Below, one piece after another: positions 24,769 to 35,000 of a stretch of 64,000 bases of DNA. The number at the start of each line of letters is the position of its first letter. Position 1 is the stretch's first letter. Source of the DNA: Bradyrhizobium liaoningense (GTDB lineage: Bacteria; Pseudomonadota; Alphaproteobacteria; Rhizobiales; Xanthobacteraceae); the NCBI RefSeq assembly GCF_018130825.1, contig NZ_JAFCJS010000014.1:1-64000 (forward strand), given 5' to 3'. Below the pieces are notes generated by a model. That model made no database searches. It saw nothing but the letters and a program-made list of their open reading frames with translations, and had not been told where the DNA came from. Position numbers and translations under genes: made by a program.

Positions 24769-26865
24769 TCACTTGAAATTGTCCCAACCCGGATCGGGCG
24801 CGAAGCGCTCGCCGAATCGCTCCGCCAGCGCACGCAGGGTGGATACAATGTTTTCCGCGCCGCGCGTGCGCGCATAGTTCAGCGGACCGCCGCGGAACGG
24901 TGCATAACCCGTGCCGAAGATCATGGCCCCATCGACCGCATCGGCGTCATCGACGATGCCCTCACGAAGCGCCGCGACGCAGACATTCGACATCGGCAGC
25001 ACCAGGCGGTCGATCATCTGGTCGGTGACGCGCGGGCCGGTCTCCGGCAACGGCGCCTTCTCCGCCTTGCCGTCCTTCCAGGTGTAGAAGCCCTTGCCGG
25101 TCTTGCGGCCGAGCTCGCCCTTGGCCACCTTCTCGCGCAGCCAGGCCGGCGTCGGCGGCAGCAGGTCACCGAACTTGGTGCGCAGCATGTCGCCGACGTC
25201 GAGGCAGATGTCGAGCCCGACCTGGTCGGCGAGCTCGATCGGCCCCATCGGCATGCCGAACTGCTCGGCCGCGGCGTCGATCAGGCGCTGGTCGGTCTTC
25301 TCGTCCAGCATCACCATGGCTTCGAGCATGTACGGCGTCAGCGCGCGGTTGACGAGGAAGCCGGGCGAGCTCTTCACGGACAGCGGCAGGCGATCGATCG
25401 CACCGACGAAGGCGAGCGCGTCTTTCAGCACCTGCGCGTCATTGCCGTCATGACTGACGACCTCCACCAGTTGCAACCGCGACACCGGATTGAAGAAATG
25501 CAGGCCGACCAGCCGCTCCGGTCGCGCCAGCGTGGTGCGCAGATCCTGCAGCGGAATGCTCGATGTATTGGTCGCGAGGATCGCGCCCGGCTTCATTCGG
25601 GGCTCGAGGCCGGCATAGACCTTTTGCTTCAGCTCGAGCTTTTCCGGCACCGCCTCGATGATGAGATCGGCGTTGCGGACGCCCTCGCCGTCCATGTCGG
25701 GGATCAGGCGATCGAGCGCGTCGCGCACGTCGGTGGGCTTGCGGATGATCTTGCCGTAGAGGTCGGCGGCGCGCTTCACCGCGCCGGCGATCGGCTCCGC
25801 CTTCATGTCGGCCAGCGAGACGCGCACCCCCTGCCCCGCACACCACCCCGCGATGTCGCCGCCCATGGCGCCGGCGCCGATGACATGGACATGCTTCACC
25901 GTGTTGCCGGAGCCTGCCGCCTTCTTCATCTGCTCGCGCAGGAAGAACACGCGGATCAGGTTCTGCGCCGTCGGCGTCACCATCAGCTTGGCGAATGAGG
26001 CCTGCTCGGCCTTCAGCATCGCGGCCTTGCTGCCGCCATGGGTCTCCCAGAGATCGATCAGCGCGTAAGGCGCGGGGTAGTGCTCGCGGGATGCGGCCTT
26101 CGCCGCCTCTGCACGCATGCGCTTGGCCAGCAGTCCGCGCACCGGTCCGAGATTGGCCGCGCGGGTCAGCAGGCCGGGCTTGGCCCGCTTCAGCCGGCCA
26201 AACAACACGTCTTTCACGGCACCACGGACGTGGCGCTCCTGCGTCACGGTGTCGACGAGGCCGAGCGATTTGGCGCGGCGTGCATCGATGGTGCGGCCGG
26301 TCAGCATCAGCGCCATCGACTGCGTCGGGTTGACGAGCGCAGTGAAGCGCGCAGTGCCGCCGAGGCCGGGATGCAGGCCCAGCATCACCTCCGGGAAGCC
26401 GAAGCGCGCGCCGTCGATCGCGATGCGTGCCTGACAGGCCAGTGCGACCTCGAGGCCGCCGCCGAGACAGAAGCCATGGATGACCGCGACCGTCGGCAGT
26501 TTTAGCGCTTCCAGATGATCGACCACCGCATGCGCGGCGCGGATACGTGTCTCGACCACTTCAGGGTCGGATGCGCCGCGGAATTCGTTGACGTCGGCAC
26601 CGGCGATGAAGCCGGACGGTTTTGCCGAACGGATCACGAGGCCCGCGGGACGCTCGGTTTCGATCGCCGCGAGCGCGGCGTCGAACTCCTCCATCACGTC
26701 CGAGGACAGCGTGTTGGCGCTGGCGCCGTCACGGTCGAACAGCAGCCAGGCAACGCCGTCGGCATCGCGCGTCAGCTTGAAATGCTTGTATGGACCATCG
26801 GTCGCAGGTTGCGGCCCGAGCGTGAGGACGTGATCGCCGAGCGCGGTCATGATCTTGGAATCCAT
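24769..26865 (-). CDS. fadJ: Fatty-acid oxidation multifunctional alpha subunit
   Basis: A 698-residue enzyme combining enoyl-CoA hydratase (about 25-200) and L-3-hydroxyacyl-CoA dehydrogenase (about 325-690). Hydratase markers are FIAGADVNEF and HGFCLGGGLEVALACQARIA with its following Glu region; dehydrogenase markers are VIGAGAMGGDIAGWCA and LHFFNPVSRLQLVEVV. The ATG lies two nt after the thiolase stop (TGACCATG), so translation is coupled. With the upstream thiolase it should form the beta-oxidation complex. I use fadJ because the neighbour thiolase is FadI-like, but fadB is a fair alternative name. Confidence 0.93.
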   Translation of the reverse strand: MDSKIMTALGDHVLTLGPQPATDGPYKHFKLTRDADGVAWLLFDRDGASANTLSSDVMEEFDAALAAIETERPAGLVIRSAKPSGFIAGADVNEFRGASDPEVVETRIRAAHAVVDHLEALKLPTVAVIHGFCLGGGLEVALACQARIAIDGARFGFPEVMLGLHPGLGGTARFTALVNPTQSMALMLTGRTIDARRAKSLGLVDTVTQERHVRGAVKDVLFGRLKRAKPGLLTRAANLGPVRGLLAKRMRAEAAKAASREHYPAPYALIDLWETHGGSKAAMLKAEQASFAKLMVTPTAQNLIRVFFLREQMKKAAGSGNTVKHVHVIGAGAMGGDIAGWCAGQGVRVSLADMKAEPIAGAVKRAADLYGKIIRKPTDVRDALDRLIPDMDGEGVRNADLIIEAVPEKLELKQKVYAGLEPRMKPGAILATNTSSIPLQDLRTTLARPERLVGLHFFNPVSRLQLVEVVSHDGNDAQVLKDALAFVGAIDRLPLSVKSSPGFLVNRALTPYMLEAMVMLDEKTDQRLIDAAAEQFGMPMGPIELADQVGLDICLDVGDMLRTKFGDLLPPTPAWLREKVAKGELGRKTGKGFYTWKDGKAEKAPLPETGPRVTDQMIDRLVLPMSNVCVAALREGIVDDADAVDGAMIFGTGYAPFRGGPLNYARTRGAENIVSTLRALAERFGERFAPDPGWDNFK

Positions 26866-26867
26866 GG

Positions 26868-28151
26868 TCACACCGCCTCGATCAGCATGGCGCCGCCGAG
26901 CCCGCCGCCGATGCATTCGGTGGCAACGCCGCGCCGCGTGCCGAGCCGCTTCATCGCATTGACGAGATGCAGCACGATGCGGTTGCCGGAGGTGCCGACG
27001 GGATGGCCGAGCGAGATCGCGCCGCCATCGACGTTGAGCTTTTCACGGTCGATCTCGCCGGCGGCGCCGTCGAGCCCCAGGATCTCGCGGCAGAATTTGT
27101 CATCGTTCCAGGCGGCGAGACAGCCGAGCACCTGCGTCGCGAACGCCTCGTTCAGCTCCCAGGTCTCGACGTCCTTGATGGTGAGGTCGTTGCGCTGGAG
27201 CAGCGGTGTCGCCGACATCACCGGACCGAGGCCCATGATGCTGGGATCGAGCGCGGCCCAATGGCTGTCGACGATGACAGCCTTTGGCTCCAGCTTGTGC
27301 TTGGCCACCGCCGCGTCGGAAGCGAGGATCACCCAGGATGCGCCATCGGTGATCTGCGAGGAATTGCCGGCGGTGACCTGGCCCCAGGGACGTTCGAACA
27401 CCGGCCTCAGTTTTGCGAGAGACTCGGCCGTCGAGTCCGGCCGCGCACCGTCGTCATGGTCGAAGAACTTGCCGTCACGGGAGAACGCGGTCTCGACCTC
27501 GCCCTTCAGAAAACCCGCGCCTTGCGCATGCGCGAGCCGGCGGTGACTCTCGGCCGCATAGGCGTCCGACTGTGCTCGGGTGATGCCGAAGAGATGGCCG
27601 ACGACCTCGGCGGTCTGGCCCATGTTCAGGTCGGTAACGGGATCGGTCAGCCCGCGCTCGAGGCCGATGATCGGCTTGAGATAACGTGGCCGCAGCTTGA
27701 ACGCGGCGGCGAGCTTTGCCGCCACGCCCTTGGCGGTGGCGAGCCCCGCAAACCAGCGCACGCCGGAATTCGGCCAGACCAGCGGCGCGTGGCTCAGCGC
27801 CTCCGTGCCGCCGGCCAGGATCATGTCGGCATGGCCTTCGCGGATGTAGCGATAGGCAGTGTCGATCGACTGCATGCCCGAGCCGCAATTGATCTGCACG
27901 GTGAAGGCAACCATGTCCTCGCCCATGCCGAGCCGGAGCGCGGCGACACGAGCCGGGTTCATCTCGTCGGCGATGACGTTGACGCAGCCGAGGATGACCT
28001 GGTCGAAATCATCAGGCGAAAACGGCTGGCGCGCCAGCAGCGGCCGTCCGCATTGCACGGCCAGATCGACCGGCGTGAACGGGCCCGGCCCCGAGCGTGC
28101 CTTCAGAAACGGCGTCCGGCTGCCGTCGACGATGAAAACCGGTCGTGCCAT
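26868..28151 (-). CDS. fadI: Acetyl-CoA C-acyltransferase (thiolase, FadI-like)
   Basis: A 427-residue thiolase cleaving 3-ketoacyl-CoA. The acylated nucleophile Cys is in QINCGSGMQS. The His of GGAISLGHPVGTSG and the second Cys of ATECIGGGLGGA complete the active site. It overlaps the fadE stop by one base and precedes fadJ by two nt. The length fits the FadI group better than the shorter FadA. Confidence 0.93.
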   Translation of the reverse strand: MARPVFIVDGSRTPFLKARSGPGPFTPVDLAVQCGRPLLARQPFSPDDFDQVILGCVNVIADEMNPARVAALRLGMGEDMVAFTVQINCGSGMQSIDTAYRYIREGHADMILAGGTEALSHAPLVWPNSGVRWFAGLATAKGVAAKLAAAFKLRPRYLKPIIGLERGLTDPVTDLNMGQTAEVVGHLFGITRAQSDAYAAESHRRLAHAQGAGFLKGEVETAFSRDGKFFDHDDGARPDSTAESLAKLRPVFERPWGQVTAGNSSQITDGASWVILASDAAVAKHKLEPKAVIVDSHWAALDPSIMGLGPVMSATPLLQRNDLTIKDVETWELNEAFATQVLGCLAAWNDDKFCREILGLDGAAGEIDREKLNVDGGAISLGHPVGTSGNRIVLHLVNAMKRLGTRRGVATECIGGGLGGAMLIEAV

Positions 28152-30418
28152 CAGCTTGCCGCCCTCTGCTCACCGAGTTCCTGGAAGAACTGATGCACGT
28201 CGCCGGCTTTCCTGTAAATCGGCGACAGCGCCTCCGGTGCAAAATCGTCGACTTCGATGACTTTTGTGACGGCTTCGTGAGCCGCCGCAAGCTGCTCGCC
28301 TTCGGCCTGCGTGATCACGCCCTTCGCGACGGCGTCTTTCCAGTCTCGGATATGAGCCGAGCGCAGGCGCTTGGCAATGGCGTCGGCCGCCGCGACCAGC
28401 TTGAACGCGCGCTCCAGCCGGGCAAAGCCGCCGTCGTCATCGACATCAGCAAGATCCGGTGTGAGCCGTTCGCGCGCTGCCGACGGCTCCAGCACGAGAC
28501 CTGCACATTGGTGCACGACGCGGTCGGACGGGCCGAGCACGCGCGCGCCGAAGGGCTGGACCACGAGCTTGAGGAAGCCGGCGACGAAGCGGTTGGGCAG
28601 ATTGGCGAGGATTTCGGCAAGCCGGTTCTCGATGGTCTTGAAGCCGGTCGCCATGCACCATTCCAGCGCGGCAAAATCCTCTTTCTGCCGGCCCTCGTCC
28701 TGCCAGCGCTTCAGGACGGCCGAGAGCAGATACAGTTCGGAGAGAATGTCGCCGAAGCGTGCCGACAGCATCTCCTTGCGCTTGAGCGCACCGCCGAGCG
28801 TCAGCAGCGCCATGTCGGCGCAGAGCGCGAAGGCCGCCGAATAGCGCGAGAGCTGGCGGTAGAATGGCGTGGCATCGCCGGCATCGGGCGCCATTGCGAA
28901 AGCGCCAAACGTCCAGCTCCGGCCGAAGGCGCGGAACAGCGTCTGAAAACTGTGGCCGACATGCTTCCAGAATGCCGCGTCGAAGGCGGTGAGCCCACGC
29001 TCGCGATCGGTGTCCGCCAGCGCGTTCATCTCGTCGAGCAGATAGGGATGGGCGCGGATGGCGCCCTGCCCGAACACGATCAGGTTGCGGGTAAGGATGT
29101 TGGCGCCCTCGACCGTGATGCCGACGGGCACGGCGCGATGCAGATTGCCAAGGTAGTTTTGCGGACCGTCGATCACGGCCTTGCCGCCGTGAATGTCCAT
29201 GGCGTCATCGACGGCGGTGCGCATCCGCTCGGTCGCGTGCAGCTTCATGATGCCGGAGATGACGGCGGGATGAATGCCGGAATTCAACGCCGCACAAGTC
29301 AGACGGCGTGCGGCATCGAGCTGATAGGCGGTGGCGACGATGCGCGCGAGCGGCTCCTCGACGCCCTCGAACTTGGAGATGGAGATGCCGAACTGCTCGC
29401 GGATGCGGGCATAGGCGCCGGTGGTGCGTGCGGCATAGGCGGCGCCGGCCGCGGACAGCGACGGCAGCGAGATGCCGCGGCCGGCGGCGAGCGCGGTCAT
29501 CAGCATCTTCCAGCCCTGGCCAAGGCGCTCCTTGCCGCCGATGACGTAGTCGAGCGGGATGAAGACGTCGCGGCCCCAGTTCGGGCCGTTCTGGAACACC
29601 TGCATCGAGGGCAGATGGCGCTGGCCGATCTCGACGCCGGGCAAGTTCGTCGGGATCAGCGCCACGGTGATGCCGAGCTCTTCCTGATCGCCGACGAGAT
29701 GATCGGGATCATAGGCCTTGAAGGCGAGACCGAGCAGCGTCGCGACGGGGCCGAGCGTGATGTAGCGCTTGTGCCAGTTGAGGCGGAGACCGACCACCTC
29801 GCGGCCTTCGAAATTGCCCTTGCAGATGATGCCGGTGTCGACCATCGAGGCGGCATCCGAGCCGGCCTCGGGGCTGGTCAGGCCGAAGCAGGGAATGTCG
29901 CGGCCGTCGGCAAGGCGCGGCAGCCAGCGCTCCTGCTGCTCCCTGGTGCCGAAGCGCATCAGGAGCTCGCCGGGGCCGAGCGAGTTCGGCACCATCACCG
30001 TGACGGCGGCAGCGATCGAGCGGGTCGAGATCTTGCGCACCACTTCCGAATGCGCGTAGGGCGAGAAGCCGAGACCGCCGAACTCCTTCGGAATGATCAT
30101 GCCGAAGAACTTTTCGCGCTTGACGAAGTGCCAGACGTCCTGCGGCAGGTCGCGCCATTCCCAGAAGATCTTCCACTCGTCGAGCATGGCGCAGAGCTCG
30201 TCGACCGGGCCGCTCAGGAAGGCCTGCTCCTCGTCGGTCAATCTGGCCGGCGCGATTTTCAGCAATTTCGACCAGTCGGGATCGCCGGTGAAGAGATCGG
30301 CATCCCACCAGACGTCGCCCGCCTCCAGCGCCTCGCGCTCGGTGTCGGACATCGCCGGCAGCACGCCACGCGCCCAGGAGAAGATCGGCTTTGTGATGGT
30401 GTCGCGGCGGAAGCTCAT
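28151..30418 (-). CDS. fadE: Long-chain acyl-CoA dehydrogenase (FadE type)
   Basis: A 755-residue flavoenzyme introducing the trans-2 double bond in acyl-CoA. The start MSFRRDTITKPIFSWARGVLP has GAGGT upstream. Motifs in the FAD/acyl-CoA domain are CFGLTSPEAGSDAASM and IPLDYVIGG, and TERMRTAVDDAMDIHGGKAVIDG follows. A long C-terminal DUF1974-like region (about 480-740) is characteristic of the enterobacterial FadE group. It is the first gene of fadE-fadI-fadJ-yciA. No FadR-like operator was recognised in the 158 nt upstream before the palindromic repeat. Confidence 0.94.
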   Translation of the reverse strand: MSFRRDTITKPIFSWARGVLPAMSDTEREALEAGDVWWDADLFTGDPDWSKLLKIAPARLTDEEQAFLSGPVDELCAMLDEWKIFWEWRDLPQDVWHFVKREKFFGMIIPKEFGGLGFSPYAHSEVVRKISTRSIAAAVTVMVPNSLGPGELLMRFGTREQQERWLPRLADGRDIPCFGLTSPEAGSDAASMVDTGIICKGNFEGREVVGLRLNWHKRYITLGPVATLLGLAFKAYDPDHLVGDQEELGITVALIPTNLPGVEIGQRHLPSMQVFQNGPNWGRDVFIPLDYVIGGKERLGQGWKMLMTALAAGRGISLPSLSAAGAAYAARTTGAYARIREQFGISISKFEGVEEPLARIVATAYQLDAARRLTCAALNSGIHPAVISGIMKLHATERMRTAVDDAMDIHGGKAVIDGPQNYLGNLHRAVPVGITVEGANILTRNLIVFGQGAIRAHPYLLDEMNALADTDRERGLTAFDAAFWKHVGHSFQTLFRAFGRSWTFGAFAMAPDAGDATPFYRQLSRYSAAFALCADMALLTLGGALKRKEMLSARFGDILSELYLLSAVLKRWQDEGRQKEDFAALEWCMATGFKTIENRLAEILANLPNRFVAGFLKLVVQPFGARVLGPSDRVVHQCAGLVLEPSAARERLTPDLADVDDDGGFARLERAFKLVAAADAIAKRLRSAHIRDWKDAVAKGVITQAEGEQLAAAHEAVTKVIEVDDFAPEALSPIYRKAGDVHQFFQELGEQRAAS

Positions 30419-30576
30419 GGCGGACCTCATGCATCGGCGCGGTGACAGGGCATTTTAGCGGAAAGTGACCGGGGTGCGTGAACACTTCGCGGGCAAATCG
30501 AAGCGAATTGACGCGGCCGGGCGGCCGCCCAGGCCATAACGGCCGGGGCGTGGTGGCAGTTCCGGGAGGGGGAAGC

Positions 30577-30682
30577 GTCATTCCGGGGCGCGCCGACAGG
30601 CGCGAGCCCGGAATCCATCGTGCGGCGGCGTTAGTCGATGAATGGATTCCGGGCTCGACGCTGTGCGTCGCCCCGGAATGAC
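30577..30682. repeat. Long palindrome, GTCATTCCGGGGCG family (copy 1)
   Basis: The ends GTCATTCCGGGGCG and CGCCCCGGAATGAC are perfect complements, and the inner arms GAGCCCGGAATCCAT and ATGGATTCCGGGCTC also pair. The element is about 106 bp and lies just 5' of fadE, beyond the flavin reductase stop at 30705. Confidence 0.85.
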
Positions 30683-30704
30683 GTGTGGAGAGAGAGGCGC
30701 CAGA

Positions 30705-31328
30705 TCAATCCGGCCTGACCATCTCGAACATGTTTTCCGGCTTGATCTCGAAATAATCGCCGCGGCGGCCGGCGCGGACGATCGGGCGGGCGGCGGCGGT
30801 CTGGTAGACGCCGTCCTTGATCATGGCCTTGTCGATGTGGACGGCGACGACCTCGCCCAGCGTCAGCCAGGCGTCGGCCTCCTTGCCGTCGGCGCCCTTG
30901 AGGCGAACGATGTCGGACACCTTGCACTCGAAGGCGACGGGGCTCTCAGCCACCCGCGGCACGTTGACCAGCTTGCCGGGCACTGCGGTGAGGCCCGCGA
31001 GCTTGAACTCGTCGACCTCGGGGGCGACATGCGCGGCGGTCGCGTTCATGTGCTTGGCGAGATCCATGGTCGTCAGATTCCAGACGAACTCCCGGGTCTG
31101 CTCCATGTTCGACACCGTGTCCTTCCAGTTGGTGGAGGAGAAGCCGATGATCGGCGGCACGTAGCAGAACGCGTTGAAGAAGCTGTAGGGCGCGAGGTTG
31201 ACGTGGCCCTTGGTGTCACGCGAGGAGATCCAGCCGATCGGGCGCGGCGCGATGATGGCGTTGAAGGGATCGTGCTTGAGGCCATGCCCCTTGGAGGGCT
31301 CGTAGAAGTAAAGGTCTTTATCGGTCAC
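30705..31328 (-). CDS. Flavin reductase family protein
   Basis: A 207-residue FMN-binding split-barrel protein. The opening FNAIIAPRPIGWISSRDTKGHVNLAPYSFFNAFCYVPPIIGFS is the flavin-binding signature. It probably uses or supplies reduced flavin. The start is GTG with GAGAAGCAAG upstream. It is flanked on both sides by copies of the same palindrome (30577-30682 and 31350-31429). No oxygenase partner is adjacent. Confidence 0.9.
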   Translation of the reverse strand: MTDKDLYFYEPSKGHGLKHDPFNAIIAPRPIGWISSRDTKGHVNLAPYSFFNAFCYVPPIIGFSSTNWKDTVSNMEQTREFVWNLTTMDLAKHMNATAAHVAPEVDEFKLAGLTAVPGKLVNVPRVAESPVAFECKVSDIVRLKGADGKEADAWLTLGEVVAVHIDKAMIKDGVYQTAAARPIVRAGRRGDYFEIKPENMFEMVRPD

Positions 31329-31349
31329 GCGCTTGCTTCTCCGCTATCC

Positions 31350-31429
31350 GTCATTCCGGGGCGATGCAAAGCATCGAACCCGGAATCTCGAGATTCCGGG
31401 TTCGGTCCTGCGGACCGCCCCGGAATGAC
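31350..31429. repeat. Long palindrome, GTCATTCCGGGGCG family (copy 2)
   Basis: Outer arms GTCATTCCGGGGCG / CGCCCCGGAATGAC are identical to those of copy 1. The inner arms CGAACCCGGAATCTCG and CGAGATTCCGGGTTCG are complementary but differ from copy 1, so the arms have co-varied. Confidence 0.85.
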
Positions 31430-31465
31430 TGCGAAGCAGCTTATAGGAAGAAACCCGCCTGCCCG

Positions 31466-32065
31466 TCAGTGGCGCGGCGACAGACCCGCGATGACGAAAT
31501 CGATCATCTGGTCGATGGTCGGGCCCGGCTTGGTGGCGCACTGGGCGATCATCTGGGGGTGGAAGAAGCGGATCATCGCGGTGCAGGCGCACAGCGAGGC
31601 CAGTTGCAGGTCCGGCGCCTCGAACTCGCCGGAGGCGACACCTTGCGCGATCATCTGGCCGATGACGCCGGCGATGCACTCCATATGGGCGACGCAGACG
31701 TCCCAGTCCTCCTCCATCGCGATCGCGACCATCTCGTGCAGCTTGTTGTCGCCGACATAGCGCTCGGTGTTCATGCGGTGGATGGTGGTGAGCAGCTCGC
31801 GGAAGCGCGGGAGTACCGGACCCGGCCGGGTCACGATCCGCTGCGCCTCCAGCTCGACCTCGCCCATCAGGCCTCGCGCCACCGCCTGGTGAATCGCCTT
31901 CTTCGATTCGAAGAAGCGATAGACGTTGGCGGGGCTCATCCTGAGCTCCTTGGCGATGTCGCCGACCGTGGTCTTCTGGTAGCCGATCTGACGGAACAGC
32001 CGTTCGGCCACCTCGAGGATGCGATCCCGGGTGTCGACTTCGATATGTTCCGAAACAAGGGCCAT
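31466..32065 (-). CDS. TetR-family regulator of the RND efflux operon
   Basis: A 199-residue regulator. The N-terminal helix-turn-helix RILEVAERLFRQIGYQKTTVGDIAKELRMSPANVYRFFESKKAIHQAV spans about 14-62, followed by an all-helical ligand domain. It lies 33 nt after the RND permease on the same strand and is probably co-transcribed with the pump, so that the operon would be autoregulated. The likely operator is the inverted repeat at 36567-36592. Confidence 0.9.
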   Translation of the reverse strand: MALVSEHIEVDTRDRILEVAERLFRQIGYQKTTVGDIAKELRMSPANVYRFFESKKAIHQAVARGLMGEVELEAQRIVTRPGPVLPRFRELLTTIHRMNTERYVGDNKLHEMVAIAMEEDWDVCVAHMECIAGVIGQMIAQGVASGEFEAPDLQLASLCACTAMIRFFHPQMIAQCATKPGPTIDQMIDFVIAGLSPRH

Positions 32066-32098
32066 CAGTCAGGACTCGCTGGTCAGCAGTCTTCTCAT

Positions 32099-35000
32099 CT
32101 ATTCAGCCGCTTCGGCAAGCGGAATTGCACGCTGGTCATCGCTCCCATGCTGCGGCGCGGCAGGCTGCTCGGGGGTGCCCGCCTCGTCCAGGCTCTTGCG
32201 GAACCACAGGGCATAGAGGCCCGGCAGGTACAGGAGCGTCAGGAACGTCGCGACAAACAGGCCGCCCATGATGGTGATCGCCATCGGGCCCCAGAAGGCC
32301 GAGCGCGACAGCGGGATCATGGCCAGGATGGCGGCGAGCGCCGTCAGCACCACCGGACGGGCCCGGCGGACGGTCGCCTCCACGATCGCCTCGCGGCGGG
32401 TCAGGCCATGGCTGACGTCGGTCTCGATCTGGTCGACCAGGATGACCGTGTTGCGCATGATCATGCCGGCGAGCGCGATCAGGCCGAGCAGCGCCACGAA
32501 GCCGAACGGGGCGTTGGCGACGTTGAGGCCCAAGGAGGCGCCGACGATGCCGAGCGGCGCGGTCAGGAACACTAGGATCAGGCGCGAGAAGCTCTGCAGC
32601 TGGATCATCAGCAGCGTCAGCATCACCATGACCATCACCGGGAAGAGGATGAAGATCGAGGCATTGCCCTTGGCGGATTCCTCGAACGCACCGCCTGCCT
32701 CGATCCGGTAGGCCGGCTCGAGATGGTCCTTGATCGCCTTCAGCTTCGGCGTGATCTGGTTGGTCACGTCGGGCGCCTGCACGCCGTCGACGACGTCGGA
32801 GCGCACGGTGATCGCCATGTCGCGGTTACGCCGCCACATGATCGGCTCCTCGTGGGCATACTCGATCTTGGCGATCTGCTGCAGCGGCACGACGACGCCG
32901 TTGCGCGAGGTGATGGTGAGGTCGCCGACGCCGCCGAGGTCGAGGCGCTCGGACGGGATCGCACGGGCGACCACGCCGACCTTCTCGATGCCGTCGCGCA
33001 CGGTCGTGACCTGCGAGCCCGAGATCAGCATCGCCAGCGCCTGCGAGACGTCCTGCGGGGTCAGGCCCATGGCGCGGGCGCGATCCTGATCGACGACGAG
33101 CTTGAGGTAAGGCGACTGCTCGTTCCAGTCGAGCTGGACGTCCTTGACGCTCTTGTTCTGCCGCATGACGTCGCGGACCTGGTAGGCGATCTCGCGCACC
33201 TTGTTGGCATCGGGGCCAATCACGCGGAACTGGACGGGGAAGCCGACGGGCGGGCCGAAATTGAAGCGGTCGACGCGCACGCGCGCCTCGGACAGGAAGC
33301 CATTGGCAGCCGCGCCCTCGATCTTGGCCTTGATGCGCTCGCGCGCCTCGACGCCCTTGGCGACGATGACGATCTCGGCGAAGGCCTCGTTCGGCAACTG
33401 CGGGTTGAGGCCGAGCCAGAAGCGCGGCGAACCCTGGCCGACATAGGACGTATAGGTCTCGATGTCCTTGTCGTCCTTCAGCAGCGTCTCGGCCTTCTTC
33501 ACCGACTTCTCGGTGACGTTGAAGGCGGTGCCCTCGGGCAGGCGCAGCTGCAGGAACAGCTCGGGCCGCTCCGACAGCGGGAAGAACTGCTGCTGGACAT
33601 GGCCGAAGCCGACGATCGAGGCGATGAAGACGCCGACGGTCGCGACCACCACGGTGATGCGGTGGTTGACGCACCATTGCACGATGGCGCGCAGGCCCCG
33701 GTACATGCGGGTCTCGTAGACCGCGTGCGGATCGTGGTTGTGGTGCGCCTTCATCTCAGGCAGCAGCTTGACGCCGATATAGGGCGTGAAGATCACCGCC
33801 ACGAACCAGGAGGCGACCAGCGCGATCGCCACGATCCAGAAGATGCTGCCGGCATATTCGCCGACCGCGGAATTGGCAAAGCCGATGGGGAGGAAGCCAG
33901 CGGCCGTGACCAGCGTTCCCGTGAGCATCGGAAACGCAGTTGATTCCCAGGCAAAGGACGCCGCCCGCATGCGATCCCAGCCCTGCTCCATCTTCACCAC
34001 CATCATCTCGACCGCGATGATGGCGTCGTCGACGAGCAGGCCGAGCGCGATGATCAGCGCGCCGAGCGTGATGCGGTGCAGGTCAAGCGACATCGTGTTC
34101 ATGACGATGAAGACGATGCCGAGCACCAGCGGCACGGACAGCGCGACCACGATGCCGGTGCGCCAGCCGAGCGCCAGGAACGAAACGAACAGCACGATGA
34201 CGAGCGCTTCCATGAAGGAATGCACGAACTCGCCGACGGCATGCTCGACCACCTTGGGCTGGTCGGCGATCAGCTTGACGTCGATGCCCTGCGGCACGGC
34301 CTTCATGAACTCGGCGGTCGCCTTCTCGACCTCCTTGCCGAGCTCGAGGATGTTGGCGCCCTTGGCGGTGACGACACCGATGCCGATGGCGGCCTTGCCT
34401 TCCTGGCGCACGACGAAGCTCGGCGGATCGACATAGCCATGGGTGACGGTGGCGATATCCCCTAAGCGGAACACGCGGCCGTTGCTCTCGACCGGAGTCT
34501 CGGCGACGGCCTTGGCGCCGTCGAGCGCGCCGGTGACGCGCAGCGGCACGCGCTGCGAAGAGGTCTCGACCGTGCCGGCCGGGGTCACATTGTTCTGCTT
34601 GGCGAGAGAATCGAACAGCGCCTGCGGCGTGATGCCGAGGGTGGCGAGCTTGGCGTGGCTGAACTCGACGAAGATGCGCTCATCCTGGTTGCCGTAGACG
34701 TCGACCTTGGTGACGCCGGGCACCTTCAGCAGGCGCTGGCGGAAACCTTCGGAGACCTTCTTGAGCTGGGCATAGTCGGCGCCGTCGCCGGTCATCATGT
34801 AGAGGATGGAATCGACGTCGGAGAACTCGTCGTTGACGACGGGGCCCAGGATGCCGGAGGGCAACTGGCCCTGCACGTCGACCAGCTTCTTGCGCAGGAG
34901 ATAGAAGAGATAGGGCACGTCCTTCGGCGGCGTGTTGTCGCGGAAGGTGACCTGCAGCGCGGTGAAGGCGGGCTTGGAGTAGGTCTGCACCTTCTCGAAA

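Noticed and set aside
28145..30445. Plus-strand open frame of 766 codons opposite fadE
   Set aside because: It is a shadow of fadE. The translation is dominated by Arg, Ala, Glu and Asp repeats and has no recognisable motif.
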